Below, in pieces: positions 1 to 8,073 of a stretch of DNA of 10,000 bases. Origin of the DNA: Acropora yongei (Eukaryota; Cnidaria; Anthozoa; Scleractinia; Acroporidae); NCBI GenBank assembly GCA_014634225.1, contig BLFN01000199.1:399562-409561 (forward strand). Direction: 5' to 3'. A program made the translations under genes and the position numbers. Numbering within the stretch: the first letter of the stretch is position 1; each line of letters opens with the position of its first letter. Below the pieces are notes generated by a model that saw only the letters and a list, made by a program, of their open reading frames with translations, searched no databases and was not told the DNA's origin.

Positions 1-834
1 TTCCAAGGATTCTCGATCCGTTCTCATTACTCAATTTAAAAACGAAATCAAGAAGATCAATGAAATCTTACTCATTTCCTTTACTGTCTTTAAGTCCAAG
101 AAGCTCATACCATTCCAACAGAACTGGATGTGGTGTGCATATTCACGGAGTCATTTCAGACTCTAGACTGCACTGCTGATTTATATAAGACAAGGTGATT
201 CAGTGACTTTTTTTAAGCTTAAAGTCATTTATTTTCGAAATCCGGAAAATATCGGACATTTCTGAGTTGGAATTTTTGTACTAGGTTTGTCATTCATAAT
301 TGACACGGTTTTTTGCACATTAAATTCGATCTCGATATATTTGAAACAGCAATACAGATCGTGAAAATGTTGGGCTGCAAAGCTGAGATAAATATTAATA
401 TGGCAGCTTTTTGTCTGATGAAAAGTGGTTGTCCTTTGCGATTCGTCGTATCCTACAGGACACTCTCAGGTTCAGATAAAGATAACATCCATTTGTGAAA
501 AAAGCCTTTTTTTATGGTGTTGATTGGCGGCCCATTTGCTTTATCATGGAAGACTTTAGAGAATCGTAAATTTGAAGAAAATTTTGAGGGGTCAGCATGA
601 AACAAACAGACAGCTTAAAGCTTGGAAATGGAAGCAAGTAAAAATATTTTATAGAAACTACAGAGAAAGTACAACCACGTGTCCATTTTGTGGCTGCTCG
701 AAGACTAAACTGAACAATAAAATTACGCTTACTGGAACAGGCGCATATTATTTATCAGCGAAAGGAGGCACAATGAATTTAATTAATTTGAACTGCCAAA
801 ATTTGACATTTTGTTACAGAGCCCATGTATTTCT
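1..834. other. No recognisable gene
   Basis: AT-rich sequence with no domain-like translation, RNA gene or clear repeat. Open frames here, including one from about 572 to 958 on the plus strand, lack recognisable motifs and have no splice or codon support. The 572-958 frame carries a CPFCGC stretch that superficially resembles a zinc knuckle, but no partner cysteine/histidine pair follows at usual spacing, so I do not call a gene. Confidence 0.5.
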
Positions 835-844
835 TTGTGTTTCA

Positions 845-1020
845 GTTTATCAAAAACCCCGGCCCCCCAACACCCGGGACGTAGCGGGGAATTTAACATT
901 TACGCAGTGTCAAACGCCCACGCAGCCAAGAAGCCTGTTAAAAGCCCCGCATATCTGAGGCATCCAAACACTGGAAGCAAACGACGATACAACTCAAATC
1001 GGCATCGTTCGTCTTAACCT
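845..1020. other. GC-rich patch, possible repeat fragment
   Basis: A block that starts abruptly with runs of C and G (ccccggccccccaacacccg, then a near palindrome cccggGacgtagCgggg) sits inside AT-rich DNA. It directly follows a good splice-acceptor-like sequence (tttgtgtttcag, ending at 845). The composition shift with sharp edges suggests an inserted repeat fragment or, less likely, an exon of an unrecognised gene. No coding domain is visible in any frame. Confidence 0.3.
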
Positions 1021-1035
1021 CGTTGCAAAGGTTCG

Positions 1036-1660
1036 ACTTTACCTGTTTTCTTTTCTGTCACTTCTGAAAATTTCAGGTTCGACTATATTGTTTTCTTTTG
1101 CAATCGTGATTTGCTTCGAAAATTGCCCTCTTAATAAACGCAATTAATGTACAGGAGGACATTGTGTTTGGCATTAACTAAAGCTAGGCGGTATCAATAA
1201 TATGGACTTTGGTGTTACATAAATGCATGAGTGTGTTTTTAAAATATAAAACGCAGTTGGTTCAGCACAGAACAACTCGACTGTCCTACCTGAGTGACTT
1301 GGTGTAAGTCTCACCTTATACTTGTTCTGTGTATCCATTCGATTTTCATGCACAGTTGATATATTCTGACAACATTTTAGAGGTTTTAATGCATACCAGT
1401 GCAGAATCATCATAAATTAGATTTCTACTCCTAGAATTCAGTTCCACATCTCTTGATTTATGTAATCTAGTTAAGGGGAGGTTGATGTGCTATTTAGTTG
1501 CAAAACATTGTTCAAAACCAAGTCCTTCTAGGCCACTTGGGACTCCTTCAAAACTCATTCAAATATTAAGTGATTGAAAAGGTCTTTTTCAAGCATTATC
1601 TTATGCTGTAACTCAGCTAGACAAGTATATTTGTGCTCGAGTGAGAGCACAAAATTAGAA
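1036..1660. other. No recognisable gene
   Basis: AT-rich intergenic or intronic sequence. A 79-codon minus-strand open frame (1413 to 1174) has donor-like AAG/GTGAGA inside it, but there is no acceptor upstream and no recognisable domain. Confidence 0.45.
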
Positions 1661-1973
1661 ATGACTTGAAGCATATTGAATATTTCCTACTTTCTGACAT
1701 AAATACTTTATTAGACAGTTATTTAGCCAACTCTAATATGGCCAGAAATGAAGTTACGGTAAAAGACAGACAGTTTAAGAGCTTCTTCACTCTTATGGGT
1801 CCACTGACATTTTCGTTTCCTCCTAATTTGAGAATACATACAAATGGCAATTTGAAATCTGAGGCCCTCGAAAACTAACGCCTATTAAAAGACATGTCAG
1901 AGTTTCAAACATATACAACGAAGATTATAATCGAAGAGTCTTTCTTGCATTTGAAATGTGAATTGTCCAGAAG

Positions 1974-2120
1974 GAATGAATTTGATCATCGCATTTTAGC
2001 GCTACTCAAGCAGCATCAAGAAAATCCTGAAAAATCCAGGCGTGAATGCGGATTGGAGCATGACCTCTGCGATGCCAATGCACTACTCCACCAGGTGAGC
2101 TATCAGGTCAACTGGATGCA
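1974..2120 (-). repeat. tRNA-derived SINE, minus strand
   Basis: Read on the minus strand from about 2118, the sequence has a tRNA-like head: box A TAGCTCACCTGG (one mismatch to TRGCNNAGYNGG), then GCATCGCAGAGGTCATG, a degenerate box B, and GCCTGGATTTTTCAGG, a short hairpin usual after the tRNA-like part of such elements. The tail ends in CTAAAATGCGATGATCAAATTC. The tail matches that of the plus-strand element at 2248-2273 in 25 of 26 positions, which shows directly that both belong to one family. The T-arm is mutated, so this is not a functional tRNA. Confidence 0.7.
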
Positions 2121-2144
2121 GGTCATTATGGGGGTCAATTATAA

Positions 2145-2276
2145 ACCCTCGATGTCCAGATAGATGATGATAATGTAGAGGTCAGGGTTCAAATCCCTGT
2201 TCAGGCCTGAACTTGTTCATGCCTTTCTCGCTGCTGATTAAGTAGGACTAAAATGCGATGGTCAAATTCATTCATT
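2145..2276 (+). repeat. tRNA-derived SINE, plus strand
   Basis: A perfect T-arm is visible: stem CAGGG (2183-2187), loop TTCAAAT, stem CCCTG (2195-2199). Box B GGTTCAAATCC (2186-2196) has one mismatch to GGTTCGANTCC. A CAGGCCTG hairpin-like motif follows, and then a tail with CTAAAATGCGATGGTCAAAT (starting at 2248). The 5' D-arm half is degenerate or truncated. It lies head-to-head with the minus-strand copy just upstream; the left edge is approximate. Confidence 0.7.
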
Positions 2277-2765
2277 AATTACGACCCCGCCAAACATGAT
2301 CCATTTAATAAAAACACACAGAAAAACACAGATGGAGAATACCTTAAAGAAATTAAAACCTTCAAGCTAATTGATTTAACATCCAATAAGCAAGAACACA
2401 CACCAGAGAGGCACTCAACAAGAATCAATCTGTAAATCCTTTAAACAATTGATTAAAACCTTGACTCCAGCATGTGACAGTAGTGAGCGTTATGATGATT
2501 TCGACAAAGCATTTAATTATTGATAGTAATACATTCTTTGTGACACTTAGTGAAGCCACAGAAAGTGAAAAACAAGTAATGCAAGCTAAATCTTATATTT
2601 CTGATCCATTTGATTACTCACATGAATTTCAAATGATAAAAACACAAGATCTTTTGGAAAATGGGGAATTTGACAGACCACTCACACCAAAAATGGGCAA
2701 TAATTGTTTTCATCTTGAATAAGTAAGATGTTTGATTTTGAAAAATGGATTTCAAGAACTAATAA

Positions 2766-2793
2766 TTATTTCATGTGATGTGAAGTGACATAC

Positions 2794-2828
<35 letters not shown>

Positions 2829-2867
2829 TACTGCGATGATCATAGCTCACTTTATTTCATGTGATGT
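2766..2867 (+). repeat. SINE-tail fragment between 16-bp direct repeats
   Basis: The 16-mer TTATTTCATGTGATGT occurs at 2766-2781 and again at 2852-2867. Between them lie 70 bp containing GAACTGCGGATTTGAAAT and CTGCGATGATCA (2831-2842), the same tail core as in the SINEs at 1983-1993 and 4501-4512. The direct repeats could be a target-site duplication from retrotransposition or a repeat internal to the element. The fragment lacks a tRNA-like head. Confidence 0.55.
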
Positions 2868-3091
2868 TATAAACTGGAAATGCCTATATCACTGAGGGCA
2901 ACATCCTCTCTAAGTGGCCCACAAGGAACTGGTATACATGCTTTCGTGTAATTCCTCACTACCTGTCCCCCAATTGTTCTTATAAAAAGCTTGATCTTAA
3001 TTATTCCACTTTAAAGCCCAGAGAAACAATTATTCCTGAAAATTTAGAACTAACTGTTGCAAAGACTGGTTTAAATCAAATAAAACAATAA

Positions 3092-3470
3092 CTATTAGGA
3101 TAATAATTAGTAAACTGTTTGTAGTGATACATTGATAAGATACACAGCTTTATATAATATGCATTTTTTCTTCTTTTTGTTTATTTTTTTTATTTGGGGG
3201 GGGGGGGGAGTTCCAAATCGATATATTTTTTTTTTTTAATAATTATTTACTTTTTCTCATGAGCAAATCCTAAAGGAATATTGCATTTGATTGAAGACTT
3301 AATCTAGATTATGCACAGTTAACCCTCTAAATCTTAGTCTAACAGTATGTACAGCCGTCACAATGCATGGACCCTGTGTATATAAGCTTAAGCTCAGTAC
3401 AGCTTCAGACTGAAATTCAATTCAAGAAAATTATGATCACTGACGGTAATTTATGCACAAGACATATATA
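3092..3470. other. Low-complexity spacer with possible TATA box
   Basis: The stretch contains T-rich sequence around a run of 13 G (3196-3208). A TATATAAG motif lies at 3379-3386 with a TCAGACT initiator-like match about 25 bases downstream on the plus strand. No coding region follows it within several hundred bases, so the promoter reading is weak. Confidence 0.25.
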
Positions 3471-3626
3471 TTAGGTCCGCTGTTATTAGAAGTAAAACGG
3501 CAAATTCCAAAAATTGCCTTATTCTTTACTATTTTTCAAAGGCTTTTTTATTCGATCAAAGGCAAAAAAAGTTTGCACATCTCTTGAAAATTACATCTTT
3601 TGCAAAAATAGCGAACAAAAAAATTG

Positions 3627-3666
3627 GCCGCCATTTTGAAAATCTTTGATGTACGGCGTGACGTCA
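3627..3666. promoter_or_regulatory. YY1-like site plus palindromic CRE
   Basis: GCCGCCATTTTG (3627-3638) matches the classical YY1 site (reverse AANATGGCGGC), and a perfect palindromic cAMP-response element TGACGTCA lies at 3659-3666. This pair is usual for TATA-less promoters and for promoters carried by mobile elements. It lies about 115 bp downstream (in minus orientation) of the candidate exon at 3782-3907, so it is not in the usual upstream place for that exon; it may belong to another transcript or to a repeat. Confidence 0.35.
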
Positions 3667-3781
3667 CACTGCTAGTGATCAGTCGACAATTGTTTACTAG
3701 AGACGCCCCCTCCCTCCTGTGAAAACCGTTTATAATCATGCTTTTACCGAAAATCTACTACACTGAAAATACTCAACAAAC

Positions 3782-3907
3782 CTTTGCCACCAGGGCTTCC
3801 ATAAATGAAAATCGTTGTTCTTCAATTTCTTTATCGTCTAAATAACTGAATAACTCAACAGCTTTAATCTCCATCGGCGCCATTCTTTTCCCAAGAAAAC
3901 ACATCAT
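3782..3907 (-). CDS. Candidate small first coding exon, unknown protein
   Basis: On the minus strand an open frame begins at ATG 3907 (further in-frame ATGs at 3904, 3883 and 3874) and runs 42 codons to AAG/GTTTGT, a usable though not ideal splice donor (intron from 3781, phase 0). Without splicing it ends at TGA 3775-3773. The peptide contains MEIKAVELFSYLDDKEIEEQ, an amphipathic acidic helix-like stretch followed by RFSFMEALVAK. It faintly resembles the acidic N-terminus of HARBI1/PIF-Harbinger nucleases, but that is an impression with no catalytic region visible. The start at 3883 has a good context (A at -3, G at +4). No downstream exon was found. Confidence 0.3.
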
Positions 3908-4106
3908 GTGCTACAAATTAGCCAATAGATACTCATGTTCACCAGATCGACGTTTGGATGAGAGAAGACAATAGGCCACTTCGGAAAATACCATAATACT
4001 CTTTGCTTGTCCTCCCAAATTTTGCGTAGGCATTGTTTTTGTTTTCTCTTGGGACCAATGTAAGTCCCACGAGAAACTAGAAACAATGCTTATGGCCTAT
4101 AGTCTA

Positions 4107-4309
4107 TAGACCTTATTCATAAATAGCGGCTGTTTTATTATATATGAATATATTTATTTTCCTGCTTTTGAACGTTCAAATTATCCTACCATGCCCCACA
4201 ATAGAGCAAGAATTATTTTCAGTTTAGCACATGACAACGACGCTTGGTAGGCAAATTTGCATAAAGCCAAAAGAAGAATGAATTGGCAGCCATTTATGAA
4301 TAACGTCTA
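4107..4309. mobile_element. MITE with 5'-TAGAC terminal inverted repeats
   Basis: The left end TAGACCTTATTCATAAAT (4107-4124), then agcGGCTG, matches in reverse complement the right end at 4286-4309 (TAGACgTTATTCATAAAT then GGCTG): 17 of 18 positions identical before a 3-base gap. The ends begin with TA on both sides, which fits a TA target duplication as made by Tc1/mariner-type transposases. The body is about 200 bp, AT-rich and has no coding capacity, so it would need a transposase supplied in trans. Family assignment is inferred from the TA only. Confidence 0.7.
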
Positions 4310-4494
4310 CAGGCGCTATATATTTTTTTGTTCCTTTCTTCCTTTGCGTACGTGTGTCTTGCGCGTTGCAAAAATAACAAGAAAAACAAAAATTGCAAAC
4401 AAAATAAAATAAGAGAAAAACACAACCACAAAACTTAAATAACGTCCTAAAAACGCTTGTAAATAAACTATGCCTTTTTTTAGTTCAAGAAAAT

Positions 4495-4502
4495 GAGGAC
4501 TA

Positions 4503-4534
<32 letters not shown>

Positions 4535-4712
4535 TTAAGCCCTGAAAATATCAGGGCTTCGACGGGAGTCCAACCCGTGACTTCTGCGACACCGGTGCGG
4601 TGCGATGCTCCACCAACTGAGCTTTGAAGCCACTCATTGGTAGCGAGGTCAATTTATTGAGTTCATATCTTCCCGAGCAGTGAGATGCTTTACCAACTGG
4701 CTTCATAGCTCA
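4495..4712 (-). repeat. tRNA-derived SINE with a second partial tRNA-like unit
   Basis: On the minus strand the core is a tRNA-like unit from 4631 to 4555: acceptor halves GGCTTC/GAAGCC, D-arm GCTC-AGTTGGTG-GAGC and T-arm ACGGG-TTGGACT-CCCGT. The anticodon segment is about 5 bases too long (CGCACCGCACCGGTGTCGC, with CACCG duplicated) and does not fold into a proper arm, so it is not a working tRNA. A perfect 7-bp hairpin (GCCCTGA/TCAGGGC, 4539-4557) follows, then a tail with CTGCGATGATTA (4501-4512). Upstream on the same strand, CAGTTGGTAAAGCATCTCAC (near 4680-4700) looks like the D-arm of a second unit, suggesting a dimeric element or two overlapping insertions. Confidence 0.65.
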
Positions 4713-4715
4713 GCC

Positions 4716-4759
4716 TTTCTTGTATTGACTGAGAACTAAAGCTCTTTGAAACCAAGACA

Positions 4760-4790
<31 letters not shown>

Positions 4791-4945
4791 TAATGTAAAT
4801 GCTTGGATGAAACAAGTACGGCGACACTGAATGATTATTTGCGGCGGAGAAACTAACAGGTTGCTTTATGTCAAGATAAACTCATTGTCGCACGTAATTG
4901 GGTAATGACATTGCAAATTGAAATTGGACGTACGTGTCCAACTTG
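4716..4945. other. No gene; small hairpin
   Basis: Nothing coding is recognised. TTGGAC-GTACGT-GTCCAA (4924-4941) is a 6-bp-stem inverted repeat containing an ACGTACGT palindrome, possibly a binding site. The motif catggcgcaa occurs twice, 30 bases apart, near 4760-4790. Confidence 0.3.
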
Positions 4946-4952
4946 AGTTAAA

Positions 4953-5088
4953 TATTTATAAGTCAATTAAAGTTTTATGCAAGAGCGTGCTTAAGGACGC
5001 AACTACACGAAGGTTTTCCTCAGTTAGTTGAGCTAGCTAGGAACGAGAATCGCGGGTTAAGTATATTTTCAACAGCAGAAGGAAAAAG
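4953..5088 (+). promoter_or_regulatory. Possible promoter and non-coding 5' leader exon
   Basis: TATTTATAA (4953-4961) could serve as a TATA box. The sequence after it is less AT-rich than its surroundings, and it ends in AAAAAG/GTAGGT, a good splice donor at 5089-5090. The acceptor at 8051-8052, just before the ATG of the PAN/EGF gene, needs a leader exon, and this is one candidate; the implied intron would be about 3 kb. The link is speculative. Confidence 0.18.
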
Positions 5089-5144
5089 GTAGGTCACGCT
5101 GAAAATTGAATCCAATTCTTATAGTACACTCCATTTTCGTTTTT

Positions 5145-5224
5145 GTCTGTTCCTTTTTTTTTCCTTTTCTTTTTCTTTTTGTTTTAGTTTTAACTTTGTT
5201 TGCTTTGTTTGTTTGTTTGTTTTT
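5145..5224. repeat. T-rich low-complexity tract
   Basis: A mixture of TTTTTC and TTTG units, including (TTTG)n near 5200-5224. It is simple sequence with no coding meaning. Confidence 0.6.
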
Positions 5225-5262
5225 CACTCGCCCTTAGCTGAAAAGTACAGAATTGGCAAAAT

Positions 5263-5512
5263 TGTAGTCTAACACGACGTAGCTGTAGTATCCTAGTAAA
5301 AAAGATCCATTGACGAAACTCAGCCAAGCACACAAACATTTACAGTTTAATAAGGTTTTGTTACTTATCGCTTTATAAACACAGTTGCAGAGAAATTGGC
5401 CCTAGCCTTTTATACCCTACTAACAGCGTACCTATAGCTACTAATCACTCCCCAAGGGCCCCACTATATCTAACGATCAACAAATAATCTTCCCGGCATG
5501 CTCGCCACCACA
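5263..5512 (-). mobile_element. Possible solo LTR
   Basis: On the minus strand this 250-bp block starts with TGTGGTGG and ends with GACTACA, the TG...CA ends typical of LTRs. In between lies a canonical core promoter TATAAAAGG (5414-5406) in a GC-richer context, followed by a leader-like region. No internal polyprotein sequence is nearby, so if real it is a solo LTR. Against it: flanking target duplications are not exact (CAAAATTG versus CCAAATTG), and no polyadenylation hexamer is seen. An ordinary minus-strand TATA promoter is the alternative. Confidence 0.3.
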
Positions 5513-5702
5513 GTAGCCAAATTGTGAGGGGCGTCATTTTTTTTTTTTTTGGACCGTAATAATTTATTTTCTTTCTTCTTGTGTGATGATTTTTTTTTTT
5601 TTTTGAATATAAGTTGCACTACATCGTATTTTCTCGTCCAAATACGCAAATAAGTTTCGTTATGAAGGTTTCATGTTCAAATGAAATGAATAATAGACTC
5701 AC
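5513..5702. other. AT-rich spacer with poly-T runs
   Basis: Two poly-T runs (near 5539-5550 and 5590-5604) and no gene. If the exon at 5703-5769 is real, this is the beginning of its intron on the minus strand. Confidence 0.4.
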
Positions 5703-5769
5703 CATCAATGATTCTCATTTCGTCTTGATCGCTTAAACGGTCTACGTATGCAATTACACACCAGCGCAT
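5703..5769 (-). CDS. Candidate short first coding exon, unknown protein
   Basis: On the minus strand ATG at 5769-5767 opens a frame encoding MRWCVIAYVDRLSDQDEMRI followed by ID and the first base of a Gly codon, then a near-consensus donor GATG/GTGAGT (GT at 5702-5701), phase 1. Codon use and residue mix look protein-like: a hydrophobic strand WCVIAYV, then an acidic helix. If not spliced, the frame closes after about eight more codons. An in-frame stop precedes the ATG by about ten codons. No downstream exon or family is recognised, and chance cannot be excluded with 22 codons. Confidence 0.3.
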
Positions 5770-6703
5770 CGCGATTCGAATCTTGTTCAATACTACTTGT
5801 GTTTTTACGCTTGCCCGCAGCCTAACTGTAGGAATTATTCCAGCCACATTTTAACAAAATTTTACCACTAAAGTTGCATTTTATGCATGCAATTTGTAGA
5901 AAAAGAAACACACAGTGTATTACTTTTGCGAGAAACATTATACGCCAAATGAAAAATACACGTGTTAATCTGATACTGGAAAGCGTCCTAGCGTGAAACA
6001 CGAAAACAAGCAGGTATAATATAAGGTGAATATATGCTAACTCGTGCTTCTGGTTCTATTGTTTAATTGTTTAGAAATTAAAGATATTTACGAAAAAAAA
6101 AATGTTAATTACTCTTTTTGAATACTAATTCACATATATCATCTTTTGTTTGTTTGTTGTCTTTTCGTAATTATTTGCAGTCTAGATCTTTTTTTCTGTA
6201 TTTTCTCCTTTCCTTTTCCTTTTCTTCTTTTTTTTTTGGTTTTTTTGTTGTATTGATAATGAAAAAATTGAAGTCATTTAGAACTTGCATAGGTATTGTT
6301 TAATTTATGTGGCATATTACAAGAACACAATATTAGCACCTGTGCAGCACCTTTCATTTCCATGCCATTTGACGGGTGACTTTGGCCGAACAGAACGCCA
6401 AAAAAAACTCAATACAAATACGAAAAAAAGTTTAACCTACTCTACTCGAAGGTTTAACTGTTTCGACTAGACTGAAAACAGAATCTTACCAACTGAATGA
6501 ATGCAAATCCTGTAATTAAATATGACGTGTCAGTTCGAAAAACATGTTATTTGCAATAAATTGAAGTGATCTACATACAAAAATTTCAAACCATTTATTA
6601 AGATATATCTAATTGTAGGCCGTTATTGCCCCAATCATTAAAGCAGCTAGCAATGAGACTCTTTTGGAAGCGTGAAGTAGTGCATTTGAACTAGTCTCTT
6701 TTC
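5770..6703. other. No recognisable gene
   Basis: AT-rich sequence with a pyrimidine-rich tract (about 6186-6250) and a small inverted repeat TCTACTCGAA/TTCGACTAGA (about 6441-6471, one mismatch). Short hydrophobic open frames over the T-rich tract only reflect its composition. Confidence 0.5.
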
Positions 6704-7037
6704 CCGGCCGGTATTTGTGCTGTTCCCCAGCTTGTTGTTTCATTGCACAAGAATATTACGGTACAGTTTCTGGCATTGCCCTTGCATTCGTTGTTTATGT
6801 GTATGAAGGTTGATGGAATCGTGTGCTTCAGTGTACAATAGGTTAAGTAACACAATCTTTAGTGCACGACGTTGGACAGTGTCTATTTTATCGGCAAGGT
6901 ACTGCGGTAGTGAAAAATCGGTCTCACAGCTAACAAGCGTAATCAAGAAGAGGCTGTTTGAAGGAACAATAGACAGTTATGAGATATTTGAGGGGAGCGC
7001 CAGAACGTTTCAGAGTAAGTGAAGAATATAAAGGTTT
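6704..7037 (-). pseudogene. Decayed LINE reverse-transcriptase C-terminus
   Basis: Three minus-strand pieces in order resemble the C-terminal end of non-LTR (CR1/L2/jockey-like) reverse transcriptases. Piece one (7037 to 6933) contains KRSGAPLKYLITVYCS and a PLLDYAC end, stopped by TAG at 6932-6930. Piece two, in another frame (6940s to 6743), contains SLPQYLADKIDTVQRRALKI and an ALKI..L-LY-EAHD continuation, matching the usual 'SLPQYL..IE.VQKRALRII' signature. It ends at TGA (6742-6740), after which similarity may continue as NNKLGNSTNTGR to about 6704. One frameshift and at least one in-frame stop make it dead. The catalytic YxDD region is absent, so this is a truncated, old insertion. Confidence 0.72.
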
Positions 7038-7276
7038 GCTTTTAGTCTAACAGATCTTCGCATCAATTTTGTATTGGTCTTCCAACAAAACAATCCCCTT
7101 TACTGGTATCTGTAGGAATGCAGAAGGAGAAAATAAATTCCAAATATTCAAGGGCTAAATTATAGTATGAATCTATTTGTACGAAAAAAAAAATCAATAT
7201 TTTAACATGAAATGGAGGGTAGATTTAAGTTACTTGATGTTGGTTCATGAACCGTCAGCGACATTGTAACATCCAA
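7038..7276. other. Spacer, possibly older LINE sequence
   Basis: Reading upstream of the LINE remnant on the minus strand meets a TAG stop almost at once. No further reverse-transcriptase motif is recognised. Confidence 0.35.
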
Positions 7277-7377
7277 GTGTGTGTGTGTGTGTGAGTTTGA
7301 CAATTATGCGTACGAGTGTGTGTGTGTTTAATTTTTTTGGAAGTTCCATTTATTTATTTATTCGTTTATTTATTTAA
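7277..7377. repeat. GT and TTTA microsatellites
   Basis: (GT)8 plus a base lies at 7277-7293, a second GT run at 7316-7327, and an imperfect TTTA run interrupted by ttcg at about 7348-7377. This is simple sequence. Confidence 0.85.
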
Positions 7378-8050
7378 TTATCCGTTATGTAAGTGTAGTT
7401 TAGGTCATCTTAGGTTGTAAGGTAATGCAAAGTAATGTGTGTGTTGAGAGACAAATCAAGCAAAGAGAGAAAAAAAGTACTAATAGAAATTGTAATAATT
7501 TACCGTCTTGGTTGTGTGTCGTGACGCTCCTGTCAGTAATAAAGTCTTTTATTCACGTCTAATTATGTGCATTAATGTCTGTATTGTCCATTGGAATCAC
7601 TAAACCTACAACAGAGCCAACAAAGTCACGCAATTTCAACCCAGGAATTAACGTGCCGGATCAGCTGTCTCGATCTTGTGGACGCATGCTCATACTACGA
7701 TGAATCCACTAAAATGGATGTCCCGCAGCTTTCAGTGGGTTTGGAGGAACTGAAATGTGATAACATAATGTCAAGTAATCACTTAGTAGTGGTCAGCATG
7801 CGTCCAAGAATTTATCGATATTTGAATTTACCGATTACAAGGCACTAGAGAAACTAGAGCAGCACTTGGCTCTCGCCTCCTGCCAAATGTTACGGTTCTC
7901 TCGGGATTAGCAACCTTCCATATGCATCCCCAACTTGACGGATGGACGCCGACCATGAACCAATCGCTAAGAAGGCGAAAAAATTAAACAAAGACAAAAA
8001 ATCTCAACATACCTCAACTACACAAGTCATTATAATTTCAACTCTCTTTC
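7378..8050 (+). other. Region upstream of the PAN/EGF gene
   Basis: No domain-bearing exon was recognised. An 85-codon plus-strand frame opening at TTG (7591-7848) lies in slightly GC-richer sequence but shows no known motif. A CCAAT box occurs at 7960-7964. The last 15 bases (ctctctttcag, ending at 8052) form a polypyrimidine tract and acceptor, so this stretch probably contains the end of a 5' UTR intron. Confidence 0.35.
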
Positions 8051-8073
8051 AGGTATTTCGTCACAGTTAAGAA
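8051..8073 (+). other. 5' UTR splice acceptor and start context
   Basis: The sequence aactctctttcag ends with AG at 8051-8052, 21 bases before the ATG. This predicts an upstream non-coding exon. The start codon context is AGAAATGG, with A at -3 and G at +4, which favours initiation at 8074. Confidence 0.5.

Larger units (their letters stand above)
1666..3091 (+). other. Run of unrecognised same-strand open frames
   Basis: Five consecutive plus-strand open stretches occur: 1666-1878 and 1894-2163 (same frame, separated by one stop at 1876-1878), 2253-2435, 2474-2722 and 2873-3091 (the last two in the same frame). The last has no ATG near its start. The products are not low-complexity, but no domain is recognised. 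SINE sequence underlies most of 1974-2276, so the second frame and the start of the third are at least partly fortuitous. This is either chance or the remains of an old gene invaded by SINEs. I assign no function. Confidence 0.2.

Noticed and set aside
572..958. 128-codon frame with a CPFCGC motif as a zinc-finger protein
   Set aside because: No second metal-binding pair at usual spacing, and the frame runs through an acceptor-like site into a GC-rich patch of different character.
4555..4631. A functional tRNA gene on the minus strand
   Set aside because: The acceptor, D- and T-arms look right, but the anticodon segment is too long and cannot form a 5-bp stem with a 7-base loop; the seventh acceptor pair is also mismatched.
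6740..7022. Plus-strand 70-codon frame 6810-7022
   Set aside because: It is the antisense of the LINE reverse-transcriptase remnant, which explains this stretch better.
7591..7848. 85-codon plus-strand frame as an upstream exon of the PAN/EGF gene
   Set aside because: No acceptor-donor pair with consistent phase connects it to 8074, and the latter has its own good start context and signal peptide.
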